DNA from: Corbicula japonica
Taxonomy: Eukaryota > Mollusca > Bivalvia > Venerida > Cyrenidae
NCBI GenBank assembly: GCA_038501625.1
Contig: JAZAYU010000015.1
Span: 7,958,991 to 8,022,990 of the forward strand
Direction of reading: 5' to 3'
Length of the DNA: 64,000 nucleotides
The translations under genes were made by a program, and so were the position numbers. Under the pieces are notes generated by a model. It was given only the letters and a program-made list of their open reading frames with translations. It made no database searches and had not been told where the DNA came from. How positions within the stretch are numbered: the stretch's first letter is position 1; each line of letters starts with the position of its first letter. This document shows, piece by piece, positions 1 to 11,756 of this stretch.

Positions 1-912
1 GGGAAGTAAATGTCTTTAGGAATGTACTAGTAAGTCAGTTTATTTTCAGCCCCTTTAAATTCTGAAACGGAATGTATTCACTTCCAATATAATCTAGACT
101 TACAAAAGAAACGACATAAATACAAAGTTTTTATACACAGGAAAAACGCGTATCGACAGGCATAACTTTTTATAAGAAAGTTTTCTTTGCAGAAGCTGGG
201 AACTTGGGGACGGCAAACTCTAAATTGCCAATTAAAGTGACATAATAAGAATTTTACTATAAGTATATGACACACATACAATTAAAGTGATGTATGAGAC
301 TATTACCCACATACAAAGCACAAAAAACCAGTCCTGCAATATGAACAGTCATTTTGGGTAAAGATTCACGCAACAATCACACAACAGCAACTGATACGGC
401 GATACCCGAGCCACACAATGACAAAAGTAGAGGGCATCCGCCGGATGAACTGTCACGCCTGTCACGCTATCCCGTGAACGACTCTTATTGTTTGTTGTGC
501 TCTACGTTTCCTGTTTTGAAAGAATAGGCTTTTAACTGCAGTTAAAATACAATCACCTAGTAGTTGGCTGCAAGAGTAAACACATTATGTCGTATTGATA
601 GAAACCGATTGTCATCAAAGAATTTACCGTTCGTAAAATGGAATTTTTGCGGTAATGTTAAGTTTATTTCCCCCCTTTACTGTTATAAGTTAATAATGGA
701 AAACAAGTATTATATGGCAAAGCAGTGAAAACCTATTCTTAAACTTAAGACATTGTTTAATATCTTCAATTTCATAAAAACTTCAACTCCATTATCTAGC
801 ACGCAAGGCTAGCAACTATCGAGTTTCGTCAAGTCACGAATACCACCGAAACCTCAAAACGATCTGCGTATTATCGCTTTACTCTATATAAAAGCGTTGT
901 ACGAATATGTGA

Positions 913-1071
913 CCAGTGTAGATCCAGATCAGCCTGTATATTTGTGCCATCTACTCTAGATCTGCACTCGTTGCATCTTGGTCAGAAATAACCTTATAAA
1001 TCAAAAAGCGAATAATGCAGATCCTGATCATACGGCACGGATGTACCGACTGATCTGGATCAATACTGTCT
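913..1071. mobile_element. Foldback MITE, GATCCAGATCAG family, copy 1
   Basis: The left end reads GTGTAGATCCAGATCAG and the right end carries the inverted counterpart CTGATCTGGATC. A second nested pair (AGATCTGCAC / TGCAGATCCTGATCA) lies inside. The centre holds TTGGTCAGAAATAACCTTA, which recurs in the copies at 8.7 and 18.5 kb. Non-coding, probably a MITE. Target duplications were not resolved. Confidence 0.6.
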
Positions 1072-3089
1072 ACAGGCCATAAAGGCTTATATAGGGAGGA
1101 AAGGGTTATGCAAGGAAATAGCATTTGGCGATTTATCAGTTTTTGCCGATAAGTTGTAGCGATGTTGGTAAAGTCCTCGTCCACTTGCAATCGCAGTTTA
1201 ATTTATGGCACATTTTGAATGAAACTTTTTTAAATGAGTGTTTTATTTCAAAGCACTTATCATTACTGCTCCTGGCGAAATCGCTCAAACGTTTGTTCAC
1301 ACAAACTTCAAACCACAAAATGTACCTCGCTTAAAGTTACGAAAAGTTGACTGTTCTGCGTTGAAATGTCATTTTTGTTATTTGCCATTAACTGCCAGTT
1401 CTGGAGGTGAACCAGATGGAGACGGTGTGGTCCTACGTTAGCTTTCCGGCGTACAGCGGCTTTCAGCTCAGACCATTTTTTCCTGAGATTTTTTAAATGA
1501 TCTGTTATGAATATATGTAGGTAAATGCTTTCGCTAAAATGTTTTATCCATAGTTTTTCAACATTTTAAGCTGGCACAAACAAAATGGAGGCCGTTGTCA
1601 CACAGTGTTTGCACATTCTTGTTTACTACTAGAAAGTAATATTCTGCTTCAGTTTTCCTTAGGATGTAGCATTAATAAGAAAAAACTGGATAAACGTACT
1701 CGCTAAAATCAAGTCTACGATGTTCAGTACTTGTTGTGTTCCTCAAATTTTCAAAGATACTTCAGTTAGTGCTGATAACTCAGCAAATTAAACATTCGCT
1801 TTAACAGAATATTATGCAGTAGCACATAGCAAGCCGTGTGCAACAACGTGAGAACTTCAAACTTTGTTTAGGATAGGCCAGAGGCCAGAAAAGCTTTAGG
1901 AGAGTAAAACAACAAGAACAACGCACATGCGCCAATGTAGGCAGAAACAAAGAGTTTAGAATCAGCAGAATAAATATTTAAGAAAGTATGCTCATGGACA
2001 AAAGTCTTGTCCGGTATACAATTTGCCTCTCATTACTCTACCGGCAGTACTGGCTCAAATTCCAGAATTCTTTTTTCATTGAATACATATAAATGGCCTC
2101 TTTCCATCGATACCAAATTTATGATTGTGCGATAAAAACTTCTCGCGTTTAAAAGATATTATGGAAACCCGTACCGGAAAGACTTTTGTCCGCGAGTACA
2201 CATGTAGATTCAAACGCGTGATATGGTGCGCCAAAAAGTATCGACTGTTACGTATAAAAATACCGTCGCAACGAGACTGTTATCGTGCGAACACCCCGAC
2301 ATGACCGCTTTAGTTCTTGTTCTTGGTGTTCTAGTAGATTTTACCTGAAGATCAGTGTACACTAAATAAAAGCTGCTTCCCGGTTGGTTAAAAAAAAGTT
2401 AGGGGAAACCCGTAAGACTCTATAGAAACATTAGCTGATTGGCCAATATAGCTAAAGAAAAAATAAAACTCCTTCTAAAAATTGTGTATTTCTGCAGCTG
2501 TTGGAACCAAAAATGATTATCCAGAACATTTTGGATAAGAAAAAAATTACTTTTAAAATAATGCCTATAAACAGGTTGGCCACAAGTAAATTTAGTCAAT
2601 AGGCAAGGGTGGTAGTCTTCAAAGTGAAATTTGAGGTGGAAACCTACGGTCATGGTGGTATTTCATCTATGTTTTTATGTAGATTTATATTCAAACTTCA
2701 TCAGAAGACCATGCCTGATATTGTCTAAGAATAAATAAATCAAGGAGACTCCCAAGACTCTATATAGAACATATAGGGAAACGCAATAGTGTACGCTGAC
2801 CTGAACCTTTTTAAGATCTGGCTTTAAGGATGTGCAATTATACATAATGCAAAAGCTAAATTTAAATATGTTCAGAAGATTTACCTCCCTTATACGCACA
2901 ATTGTGAGTCTGACGGAGGAGCGTACTACGTGAAATATAGCGGGAGCTCAACGATCGTCCACAAATGCAGATACAGAAAATAAGTATAATTATATAATTA
3001 TGATCCACCCGATTTGAATGTGCTATTTTCTTTAAATTTTATGTAGAATAAGTTCTATAATGCATTTTGTTAATAGAAAAATATATTAG

Positions 3090-3206
3090 GTTAATATAAT
3101 TTGTGTCTACTGACAACATGAATTGTAAAACTTGTGTGTTAATATTATTAACACACAAGTTTTATAATGCATAATTATAGTCAGTAGAAACAAAGTATAT
3201 TAACAC
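3090..3206. repeat. Palindrome (hairpin-forming)
   Basis: The core AAAACTTGTGTGTTAATA is followed at once by its reverse complement, and the flanks (GTTAATATAATTTGTGTCTACTGAC and the matching right arm) extend the inverted repeat with a few indels. It is probably a small foldback element. No coding content. Confidence 0.75.
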
Positions 3207-3796
3207 AGAAAAAAACAATTCATATAAGGAATACAAAATTCTAAAGCAGTGGCCATTAAGTACAGCTGTCAATAGTCCCAGCATGTATCGTATAAAGCTT
3301 TTCCAAAGTGTCAACTTTATGGCTTACATCTGTTAGGCAGGTTGATCTTGCACCCGATACCATACAGTTTTTTTTATCATAGACTAAGGCTGAAGCAGAC
3401 AATGCATTGCCAGTATGTCTAGATATTTAGCAGCTACTGTGGCCTAGTGTCAGTAGCCCGGACTGCTTCATTCATATACATGTTTACTGATCAATAACAA
3501 AACTTGACTGATCGGAAAACAATTATTTATTATGTCATCAGCAGAACGTGTTGACTTTCATAATAGGCAAAATGAACCTGGTCTCCTGGCTGGATGGGGT
3601 TTCAATTTTCACACCTCTAATCTATTAAACACTGCTGGCTTATTGTGGCAGATTTATGACGATCAATATTAAACGGCCAAAATTGGCCGATTATGACACG
3701 TAAGAGAGTGGCAGATGTAGATGTTATTTTATATCCATTCGGAGGCAGATCCAGAGGGTGTTCACTAGGATTGCGCGTGTCTTAGTGTAACATTGC

Positions 3797-3905
3797 TAGG
3801 AGTCAAATGTGCTGAACATCCTTAAGATTTATGTGAGGTTTACTGGTCTAAGAGATACAACTGCTACAACTAACATAAAACTTAAGGATGTTCAACACAC
3901 TCCTA
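3797..3905. mobile_element. Short TIR element (MITE)
   Basis: The left end TAGGAGTCAAATGTGCTGAA continues into CATCCTTAAGATTTATGT. The right end, read in reverse complement, is TAGGAGTGTGTTGAACATCC followed by TTAAGTTTTATGT. The arms are about 35 bp around a roughly 40-bp loop. Non-coding MITE-like element. Confidence 0.65.
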
Positions 3906-4141
3906 CTAATATATAATACACAACGACACTTGAACCCACTTTAAAGCAGCAATATTAAATTTAAATAGGGATTTCGGCTAAAAAGTTGCGAATTATTTTA
4001 TAACTACCATACTGTAGTCTGCCCCAAACAAATTTCCTGGAAATCTTGCATAGGACCCTGGTTTTTAATGTTCTGTAAACTGTGGTTAAGTATGTCAACT
4101 ATAGCTTAACCCAATTTTCAATAATCATGATTTTTACAACG

Positions 4142-4178
4142 AAACAAACAAACAAACAAACAAACCAACAAACAAAGA
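4142..4178. repeat. (CAAA)n microsatellite
   Basis: A run of CAAA units with one CAAC variant; simple repeat. Confidence 0.9.
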
Positions 4179-4527
4179 AGTAAATATAGAAAACCTTGAA
4201 ATTTAAACAAGAGAACAGTGCACGTGACATCCTAATCAACTGTCAAGTGTGTATGAGATTTCAACAGTACTGTTGAAATTATGAAATGAACAGTGAAGTA
4301 TTGGTCCATCATAAACATGTTTCTATTTTTAAGTTAGCGAAACATTCCGGTGTGTATTCTAAATGGCATCAAACCAACTTGATTTAATTGGAATAGAGTA
4401 AAAGACATTCAAATGATGAAAATGAAAATTCAAATGATTGTTGTCAAATGTAAAAGATGGCAGTAACTTAAGTTCGCAGAAACTTAAGTTCGCAGTAACT
4501 TGCTTTTCTGTGCAACAGATGATAACA

Positions 4528-4533
4528 TTTATT
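4528..4533 (-). promoter_or_regulatory. Candidate poly(A) signal of BTB gene A
   Basis: AATAAA on the minus strand, about 36 bases past the stop codon of gene A. It is the first canonical signal downstream of the gene. Position and sequence fit, but AATAAA is common in AT-rich DNA. Confidence 0.5.
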
Positions 4534-4568
4534 TCGGTATCACCAAACATATAACCGTAGTTTCGTGT

Positions 4569-7396
4569 TTACTTTTTTCTATTCGTTTTCCTGCACTTTT
4601 TTGTTGATGGTTTTCTGTCGATGTTTTTTGATCCTGAGCGACCAGGCTTTGTTAGTGCATTTCTAAAAGAAAGGTTACCTATGTCAATAGATGTTATAAT
4701 TCCCGCGTGTTCCGATTCTTTGCAACATGCAATACTTATAACGTCTGTTTTGGTGCTTTCAGGATCGTATAGGTTAGTTTTACAGTCTTCTGTATGAACA
4801 TTTCCGGTGCACTTTCCAGAGCTGTTTAATAGTTTTTTCAAAGGGTTTCCTCCAATACTCATGGTAAACGGTGAGGGACCGAATCTAAGTCTAAGTTCTA
4901 TTTTTAAAGTGTACGGTATTTCCCTGGCAGTCAGCAACACTGGGGTAGTCAACGGCAGGTCCTTGGTCTTTGCCATATAAATGGACTCACAAGAATTTAT
5001 CTGAAAATCATGTTTGAACACGCCTTCAATGCTTAATATTCCATTTAGGGCGACACAAACCTCCAGAATTGTTGGGTACGGCTTGTTTGTTTTTAACAGC
5101 TGAACTTCATTGATTGTTATTCCATTTAGAAAGCAGTCTTTTTTCACTTTAAGCAACATTATGCACTGTATTTGTTCAACGCATAATTCATTAAAACCGT
5201 CATCCGGAGGTAATTGTAAAGTCTGGTGTCGCGGCTTACGTTTCACAGCCCTATGGCAGGCTACCGAATCAACTTCTTTTGCATCACCGATTTGCTCTAT
5301 AATAGCTTCAATTTCATCAAGTGAGTAGTAACCTTTTCCCTTGCTAAACTTTGAAAACTCAGAAATAGTTAAAGTAGGTACCCTCAAGTGATAAAACCCC
5401 TCTCCAAGGCACTTTCTTACTTCCGTCCCACTAATATCCATTGACGTCGCAGCAAGCTGATGTTTAGCCCAAAGTTCTGCAGCTCTCAAAATTTCCGATT
5501 CATCTTCAAATAAAGTATCACTCTTCAGAATTAAGTCAAAACAAGCTTTGGACACATGCATAAACGTTTCGGAACGTAGAACTTCACGCGCGTTATCATC
5601 AATTACGTCACATGCGGCATCCACGAGCTCTTTGACGTTATAGAAAAACGCCAATTCAAGTATCTCACAGGCATTATCTGCCCTTAGAATTGACATCATG
5701 AAGTTGGAACAATATCTGACCAATCCAGATAACTGGTACATATGGGCTATCTCCAATACTTTAAATACGACTTCTTCTGTCAAATCAGTAACGTCACTGT
5801 ACATGTACCTGGTGAAAACAACAACAACAACACCATGAAATAAGCATAAAACAAATAAAAGCTCCAAAAGATCGTCTATGTATAGGACAGAGTCTATTAA
5901 GACGTTTATATAGAAAATACAAGCCGAAACGAGCGCAGCGAGTGCAGGTTTCTATTTTCTAGAGAAACATGTTAACAGACTCTATCCGACTTAGAAGTTG
6001 CCCTACATTTGTAGCCATTCGCATGTGCTGTTGTAAATAGATCGATCTTTTTTGTTCTATTAAAATAAATTGCTGAGGATTTGATTTTTCATAACTTCTG
6101 ACGGGCTACAAATGTAGGGCAAGGCAACTTCTAAAATAAACAACAAGAAACGACAGCCAATCTTATTTAAAAACGATTCCAACTACACAGATCATATAAA
6201 CCAGGGCCTATTAATCACAGTTCTATTGACCTGATGTAGCTTTAATGTCTCAACTTTGAATATGGGGCTCGTAACGGGAAAAGGTGCCTTCGGAGAGCTG
6301 ACGTCAATCCTTGAAATGACGTCATAAAGTTGAGCAGACATATTACTTCTTATGCATTTCGCGGTAAAAATAACATAAAGCTGTCAAAATGTGTAACAAA
6401 ATCACATTCTAGTTATGAGAAAATAATGCATGAAGTTAATTCCAAATAAAGTAACAAATAAAATGTCTCGAAATTTGACAGAAGGTACCATTTCCCGCGA
6501 CATGCCCCAAATAATATATGAACTCTTCAAACTTGAAGCATAGACGATATATGATTTCCACTTCTTTTAATGAAATAACCACCAAATTTCCCAAAATACC
6601 TTTAAAAACCATTAGCTTTAAATCAAGGTTTTGGTAAAAAGTAAAAGTAAAAAACTCGTTAATATCAGACGTTTTCTACTGTTCCATGTAATGTATTCAT
6701 ACATGTATTTGAATAAAGAATCTAAATTTATTTTGAAAATTTCCTTTAAATTCAACAATTATGTGATTGCTTAGCTATTTAATAATTGATGTTGAAGAGT
6801 GTCATCCCGGTTTTGGTTAATCCGCCTGACAAAAGTCAGGGTGACTCGATTTTGTGCGTTATGGATTAACTTCTACTTTGAATAATTGTCACTGATTAGC
6901 AGGCACAGGGGTATTTTAATGGCAACTTCTCTTAAATATGTGAAAATGGTGTATCTGTGAAGTCTGATTTACAGTCTATGAGATAAAACCTATATCAAAG
7001 ACGTAAAAATAATAATCACAATACTTACTTTAAAGCCAATGCAAATATTTCAGCCTCAACTGTTAGCAGTTCAATCTCCTCTTTTCGATTTGCACATGGG
7101 CCATACAACATTGCCTGAAACACTGGGCTTCTGGACGCAAGTATGATTTTATGGGCTCTTATTCTGTCGTTAGAATCATCCACGTCGTGGTTTTTACAAC
7201 GGAACGACACATCTGTCCATAGTTTCTGTTCTTGCAAGTAAAGTAAGCTTTCACATAAAGTTTTTCCGAGTTGCCAGTCTTCGCCATTAGTCCCTGTTCG
7301 TCTTTGATCTTCCTCAGACTCAGCATTACCATGCTTTACATGTATGTTGCTTTGTTTTTCTTTAGCCGGACCACTGGAAATGTCTAAGGACGCCAT
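4569..7396 (-). CDS. BTB-BACK-PHR domain protein, gene A (two exons, intact)
   Basis: The exons are 7029-7396 and 4569-5808, and the product is 535 aa. Exon 1 starts at ATG 7396 and ends at AA|GTAAGT. Exon 2 begins after TTTTCACCAG with G TAC ATG, so the split codon is K and the joined protein reads LALKYMYSDVTD. Residues 1-45 are a polar leader. The BTB domain runs from about 48 (LWTDVSFRC, RAHKIILASRSPVFQAM) to about 150. BACK follows at about 150-260 (NACEILELAFFYNVKELVDA, LGEGFYHLRVP). A divergent PHR-like beta region spans about 300-490 (LLKVKKDCFLNGITINEV, IPYTLKIEL). The last 50 residues are rich in K and R (KKCRKTNRKK), unlike the paralogues, and could act as a nuclear or nucleolar signal. 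Proteins of this layout (BTBD1/2/3/6 type) are usually Cullin-3 E3 ligase adaptors; that role here is inferred from the family. The 1.2-kb intron carries three small foldback/TIR elements. No lesion is visible. Confidence 0.85.
5885..5987. repeat. Palindromic element in gene A intron
   Basis: Left arm GGACAGAGTCTATTAAGACG and right arm ending ACAGACTCTATCC are inverted copies meeting at CGAGCGCAGCGAGTGC. It is a GC-tipped hairpin of about 100 bp, a form typical of foldback MITEs. It lies wholly within the intron, near the exon 2 acceptor. Confidence 0.65.
5992..6133. mobile_element. MITE in gene A intron
   Basis: The terminal inverted repeats TAGAAGTTGCCCTACATTTG and their complement (…CAAATGTAGGGCAAGGCAACTTCTA, with a small insertion) bound a 140-bp AT-rich body. 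No coding capacity. It lies 4 bp from the preceding palindrome. Confidence 0.7.
6264..6508. mobile_element. MITE with GGGGC...GCCCC termini, copy 1
   Basis: Left end GGGGCTCGTAACGGGAAAAG, continuing GTGCCTTC. Right end in reverse complement is GGGGCATGTCGCGGGAAATG, continuing GTACCTTC. The internal text (ACATTACTTMTTAYGCATTT, TGTCAAAATRTGTAACAAAAT) recurs at 8.4-8.6 kb, which defines a family. It lies in the intron of gene A. Confidence 0.65.
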
Positions 7397-8399
7397 CCGT
7401 ATATCAGGAAAACGATAACCTTCGAAAAATCATGTAAATTAACATTTTAATAATAGGTAAAGATACTATAATTCCGTGTCTTCTTACAAATGCAAGTATC
7501 TGCTAAACTGATACTGTATCCAACTGTTTAAGCCCCAGTTTGTTCCTTAATCGCGTACCCAATTGAAAACAGTGTTTTTTCAGTAAAATTTTACGAGACC
7601 CATCACATTCGTTTGAAGTTTTATCTATGATTAGTGCTTACTTTGACTTTTCGGTATATAATGTCATATGCAATTTCTTCGGTATTGTAATATCGAAAAC
7701 CTTGCATATACAGTAATACTGTAATATCGAAGATATTGCATATACAAGTATAATGAAAGTGAAAGTAGACGTTAATTAGAAATAAGATTCAAAACTTCAA
7801 CAGTGTTCAAATGAAACGCCTATGTTTCCATTCGTTAACACATACATATGATTATGAAATGTACCTTCAACATTTTCACAATTATTTATATTTATCGTAA
7901 ATGTCATAAAAAAGAGGTGCAAATCAAAGATTTAAACACAAACATTTAATAATGAGAAAATATTTACCGTAACATCACTGTCAAAACTTCGTACCGTGGA
8001 TTAAGGGAAGTAAACGTTTTAACGGTTAAGGCTATGCAAGAGTCTATGCAAAGAAATACTGTTTTTATGGAAATATTTATATCTTTATATATTTAATTAT
8101 ATTAGCTATATGCATAGATTGTTCTGTTGACAATAAAACGGGCCCTTACGGTAGAGAGATTTTGATAATTTTCTTTTTTATTGATGAAAGTGCTACATGG
8201 CGACTTGAAATCTTGAATGTATCAGAAAGAGACAAAAACAACAACAACAAAACAACAACATTTCCACCAATTTCAAAATGGGACTTTCTTTCATAAAACA
8301 ATTCGCGCTTAATGAAAATTACGTGCACATTTGAACTGCAGCATGTAAAAAAATGAAGATGTTTTACTACCAGAATGCTTATGTCACATACTAAAATGC
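7397..8399. other. Upstream region of gene A, no feature recognised
   Basis: AT-rich. It contains a short direct repeat around AATATCGAA / TTGCATATACA at about 7690-7750. Any promoter of gene A should be here, but I see no motif that I would defend. Confidence 0.4.
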
Positions 8400-8608
8400 G
8401 CTATAAATCCGGAAATCAGCAGACGACATTACTTATTACGCATTTTGCGTTGAAACAAAACAAAACATTATGTTGTCAAAATATGTAACAAAATCTTCCA
8501 TTTGATATGAGGAAGTAATAAGTAATGGTTAATTCTTTCCAAATGTAGAAATAACTAACATGTCAAAAAAATTTGATCGAAGGTACCATTTCCCTTGGCG
8601 TGCCCCCA
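8400..8608. mobile_element. MITE with GGGGC...GCCCC termini, copy 2 (diverged)
   Basis: The body and right end (GAAGGTACCATTTCCC…GTGCCCCC) match the copy at 6264-6508. The left terminus is decayed. Non-coding. Confidence 0.55.
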
Positions 8609-8670
8609 ATAAGAGCAGGTTCATATCTTGTTTCCTCTTAAAAGGATCATAAGAGCGAAGTTTGTACGCA

Positions 8671-8816
8671 ATCCATGCAGCTTGATCAGGATGTTTATTG
8701 TTCATTTCTTTTGTCAAAAATAACCTTAATAATGTTCAACAATAAAAACACGAACAATTTAGATCCAGATCAGACAGTAGCCTATTGATGTGCTGGGCGA
8801 TCTGTATCTACAGTGA
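8671..8816. mobile_element. Foldback MITE, GATCCAGATCAG family, copy 2 (diverged)
   Basis: It contains TTGATCAGGAT, TGTTCATTTCTTTTGTCAAA, AATAACCTTAATAATG and TAGATCCAGATCAG, in the order expected of the family seen at 0.9 and 18.5 kb, with arms partly eroded. Confidence 0.45.
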
Positions 8817-8859
8817 TTATCGACGAAATGCAAGCTCTATCCCTAGAATAAAGTGTTAA

Positions 8860-9637
8860 GGTAAGACCTGTGTAATAGGCACTATTAAGAATCCAACATC
8901 TGATTATATTTTCATCAACTGCTTCATACCACTGACTTGTATGCAAAATTTTAATGATTTTCACCGTGTAGTTTTTGAGATTTTTAGCTTTTTTTATTTA
9001 AAAAAGTGAGAAAAAACGTGAAAGTATCCAAATTCTTTAATCGGTGACAAAATTTTTTGTTATTGATAAATTCAACCTTAATTTTTTTACAGTTTATCCA
9101 AAATATGTTATATTTTACTAAACCAATTTAAGATGTTATATATAAATACAGAATTTATCTTAAAATGACATTTTTTGACCAAATAAATTTAAAAAATGCA
9201 TTTTTTATATTTCACGAGACTAAATTAATGAAAATTGTGCAAAATCCTGATTGGTGCAATATACCAAACTTTACCATTTTTAACTATATACCTTAAACAA
9301 AATTTAAACAAAATTTCAGAGAAGTTTACCGTCCAGTTTTAGAAATTTTCAAATTGATGACTTGAATAAACACTATTCTGATAGCGAAAACCCATTTAAT
9401 CTTGATTATTTTGCTTATTTTAGTTTAAATCATGAGAATTTTATATTCAATGACAGAATTACACAGGAAAAAAAGAAATACGCCAATTATTGAAGCTCTA
9501 GGCTTACAAAAAAATAGCTTCCAGTGGGATTTGAACCATGGACCTCTTGCATGATAGAAATCTACTCTAATTTACTACTATAGTTACCTCCCTTGGATAC
9601 TCTTCTGGATATAGGTATTCATTACACAGGTCTTACC
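8860..9637. mobile_element. 778-bp DNA element with 17-bp TIRs between TTAA sites
   Basis: A perfect 17-bp inverted pair, GGTAAGACCTGTGTAAT at 8860 and ATTACACAGGTCTTACC ending at 9637, is flanked on both sides by TTAA (8856-8859 and 9638-9641). TTAA duplication is the hallmark of piggyBac-type insertion, although the terminal bases differ from the usual CCC start. The interior is very AT-rich with no protein match. A tRNA-like stretch lies at 9515-9600. It is probably a non-autonomous element. Confidence 0.7.
9515..9600 (-). repeat. tRNA-like remnant
   Basis: On the minus strand GCAAGAGGTCCATGGTTCAAATCCC resembles the anticodon 3' arm, variable loop and T arm (B box) of a tRNA. The upstream TAGTAGTAAATTAGAGTAGA is a weak A-box candidate. 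The stems do not pair well, so it is a pseudo-tRNA or SINE head, not a working tRNA. Confidence 0.35.
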
Positions 9638-10009
9638 TTAAACGTTATAAAACATGTATTGATTATAATTATATATTACATAATATTATATCACCCAAGT
9701 TAGTTGTTTGATTTGAATTATCTTCCATTAACTTAATATATCTTCAATTAAGTGTATCGATAGATCAAGCAGACTTTCATTGTATGTCTCTCTGTCTATA
9801 GCACTTGTTTGCATAAGAACTCTCAATTGAGAACTTGGATGGCACGTATGTTACCATGTACAGCACTTGGTTAGGCGATGTCGCCATGTCTTGTGCTTAC
9901 GTTTGTTACTTTATGTTCGTTGGTTACTTATCTCACCATAAATATAATTTTCCTGTAAAGTCATAAATAACGTGTATAAACTGGCAAGTTGAAATATATT
10001 ATTTTTGTC

Positions 10010-10150
10010 AAAACCAGGAGCTAGGCGGCGTGGGCAGTACGAATATGCAATCCCATTACTGCCCATGAACAGGCTCAATCAAACCGAGTCAGCAGTATTT
10101 TCATATTTGTCGTGTTCGGTGACTTTCAAAGTTCCCTTTTCATCTATTAC
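10010..10150 (+). repeat. Dispersed repeat D fragment (GAACAGGCTCAATCAAACCGAG type)
   Basis: It carries CCCATTACTGCCCATGAACAGG followed by CTCAATCAAACCGAG and GTCGTGTTCGGTGACTTTCA. The same block is found at 15.8, 29.7, 33.2 and 61.4 kb and, inverted, at 42.5 kb. It is part of the longer repeat described at 60890-61630. Non-coding. Confidence 0.6.
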
Positions 10151-10261
10151 ATTTAAATGCCTTTAAGTTTCGTTCTGACATGTTTAAGGTGACTGGTTTC
10201 ATAATAATATTGCATACCTTGAAGAAATGCATTCAGGTTTTCAGTATATAACGTCTAACAT

Positions 10262-10471
10262 GATATTGCCTCTACCTGGGAGCGAACTCGCACCGTCACG
10301 GCGACTGCGCCTAGCCCTGTAATTCAGACTACGCAACCAATTGAGCTTACCGGGACAACCCTAAAAAAGGTTGATCGGATAGCCCTGATATACGTTACCA
10401 TCACTGCATGACATCGGTATCGGGTTATTTTACTGATAACAGTACTGACTATATGTACGTGGAGACTTTTT
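10262..10471 (-). mobile_element. tRNA-derived SINE, copy 1
   Basis: Near-identical in layout to the copy at 10740-10956. On the minus strand it has GTCCCGGTAAGCTCAATTG (A-box-like) and GAGTTCGCTCCCAGG (B-box-like) about 60 bases apart, followed by the body. A change in the A box and a C to T change make it poorer than copy 2. The head derives from a tRNA; no full cloverleaf is evident. Confidence 0.55.
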
Positions 10472-10739
10472 ACACATTATTTATAAATTTTTTATAGTAT
10501 CAAGATATTTTTCAAAAACGAAATCATGTCTGTATACGCTGTATACGCTGTAAATAGCACCACGTCCTGGGAAATCTGTTAAAAATAAAAGTGTACATTG
10601 TAATTTATATAGTTGGACTACTGATGAAATAGTTCTATGCATTATAATGTACACAAGCGATTTTTCCAAACTTTATTTTGAAACAAAAATTCTCTAGCGG
10701 TTATATATTGTTTGTAATAGAAACAGCAATAAATCAAAA

Positions 10740-10956
10740 TGATAAGGCCTCTACCTGGGAGCGAACCCGCACCGTCACGGCGACTGCGCCTAGCCCTGCA
10801 ATTCCTGCAACGCAATCAACTGAGCTAACCGGGACAAACCCCCCCAAAAATGATCGGACAGCCTTGATATACGCTCTCATCACTGCATGACATCGGTAAC
10901 GGGTTATTTTACTAATACTATTAACAGTACTGACTCTATGTACGAAGAGACTTTTA
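10740..10956 (-). mobile_element. tRNA-derived SINE, copy 2
   Basis: The minus strand reads GTCCCGGTTAGCTCAGTTG and, downstream, CGGGTTCGCTCCCAGG, good matches to the internal RNA polymerase III A and B boxes. Sequence on both sides of the tRNA-like part matches copy 1 (ATGACATCGGTAWCGGGTTA, AACAGTACTGACT), so the repeat is longer than the tRNA head. The spacing between boxes is larger than in an intronless tRNA. Confidence 0.6.
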
Positions 10957-11074
10957 CGGCCGCCATTATACTTTCATTTACATTCTGCTAAAACCTACCG
11001 AAACACCTTTTATAGATAAACTTAAAGTATTAACATTGACTAGAACACCGAAACATTTGATATAAAACTAAATT

Positions 11075-11756
11075 CTACAGATAGATGTGCAATTTATGTA
11101 TATTCGTATATTAAGATTAATGTTTATAATTGTTAAGATAACTGTCAATAGCGCAACTTTATATTTGTCAAATGCCAATTATAAATTTATTACGACGAAT
11201 AACCTCTAAAGCGGCTCTTTCTTCAATTAAACTGTTCGTATATATTTCTTAAGATATCAAAATCATGATTTTGCAAAAAAATTAACAGGTCAAGTTGACT
11301 TTTAACAGAGTTATGCCCATTTTCGAACTCAAAATTTATTCTAAGAAATTGTACAGGGCCAACTTAATGTCAAATTACGTCAATGTTGTTCGATAAGGAA
11401 CAGTACCGCGCGCCGACAGAATATTGTATGCCTTATGTAGTAAATATAAGTATTTGGTCACGATTGTTAACGTTAGAACTTATATAATGTAATTAATGTA
11501 ACTAATGTAAAGGTTTTCTATATTAGACTAAGTAAATATAAGTATATGGGCGGAACTGTAAATGGAAACAATCAATCTAGAGGTGTTCTATTCTTGGTTG
11601 TGAGTCTTCCTTTATCATGGTCTATATTCTACAAGTCCGTAATGTGAACAGCAAATGGAAATCTCATTTTATAACAGTCAGTCAGTCTGTTTGTCTATAT
11701 AAAAACTGAATTGTTACCATGTTTTGTTAGTTCGTAGCATAAAAGCGACGAAGGTT
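11075..11756. repeat. 3' flank of pseudogene B, duplicated at pseudogene C
   Basis: Blocks such as ATGTTTATAATTGTTAAGAT at about 11119, TCAAATGCCAATTATAAATT, and AATGTTGTTCGATAAGGAAC at about 11383 have close counterparts in the same order at 55130-55480. This shows that B and C were duplicated together with flanking DNA. No gene is seen. Confidence 0.65.

Larger units (their letters stand above)
1..4527. other. Gene-free stretch with small foldback elements
   Basis: No reading frame here resembles a known protein and none continues across plausible splice sites. The open frames are short and of low-complexity composition. What can be recognised are three foldback/TIR elements (listed separately at about 0.9, 3.1 and 3.8 kb) and a CAAA microsatellite at 4142-4178. 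The rest shows nothing I can identify. Confidence 0.6.
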
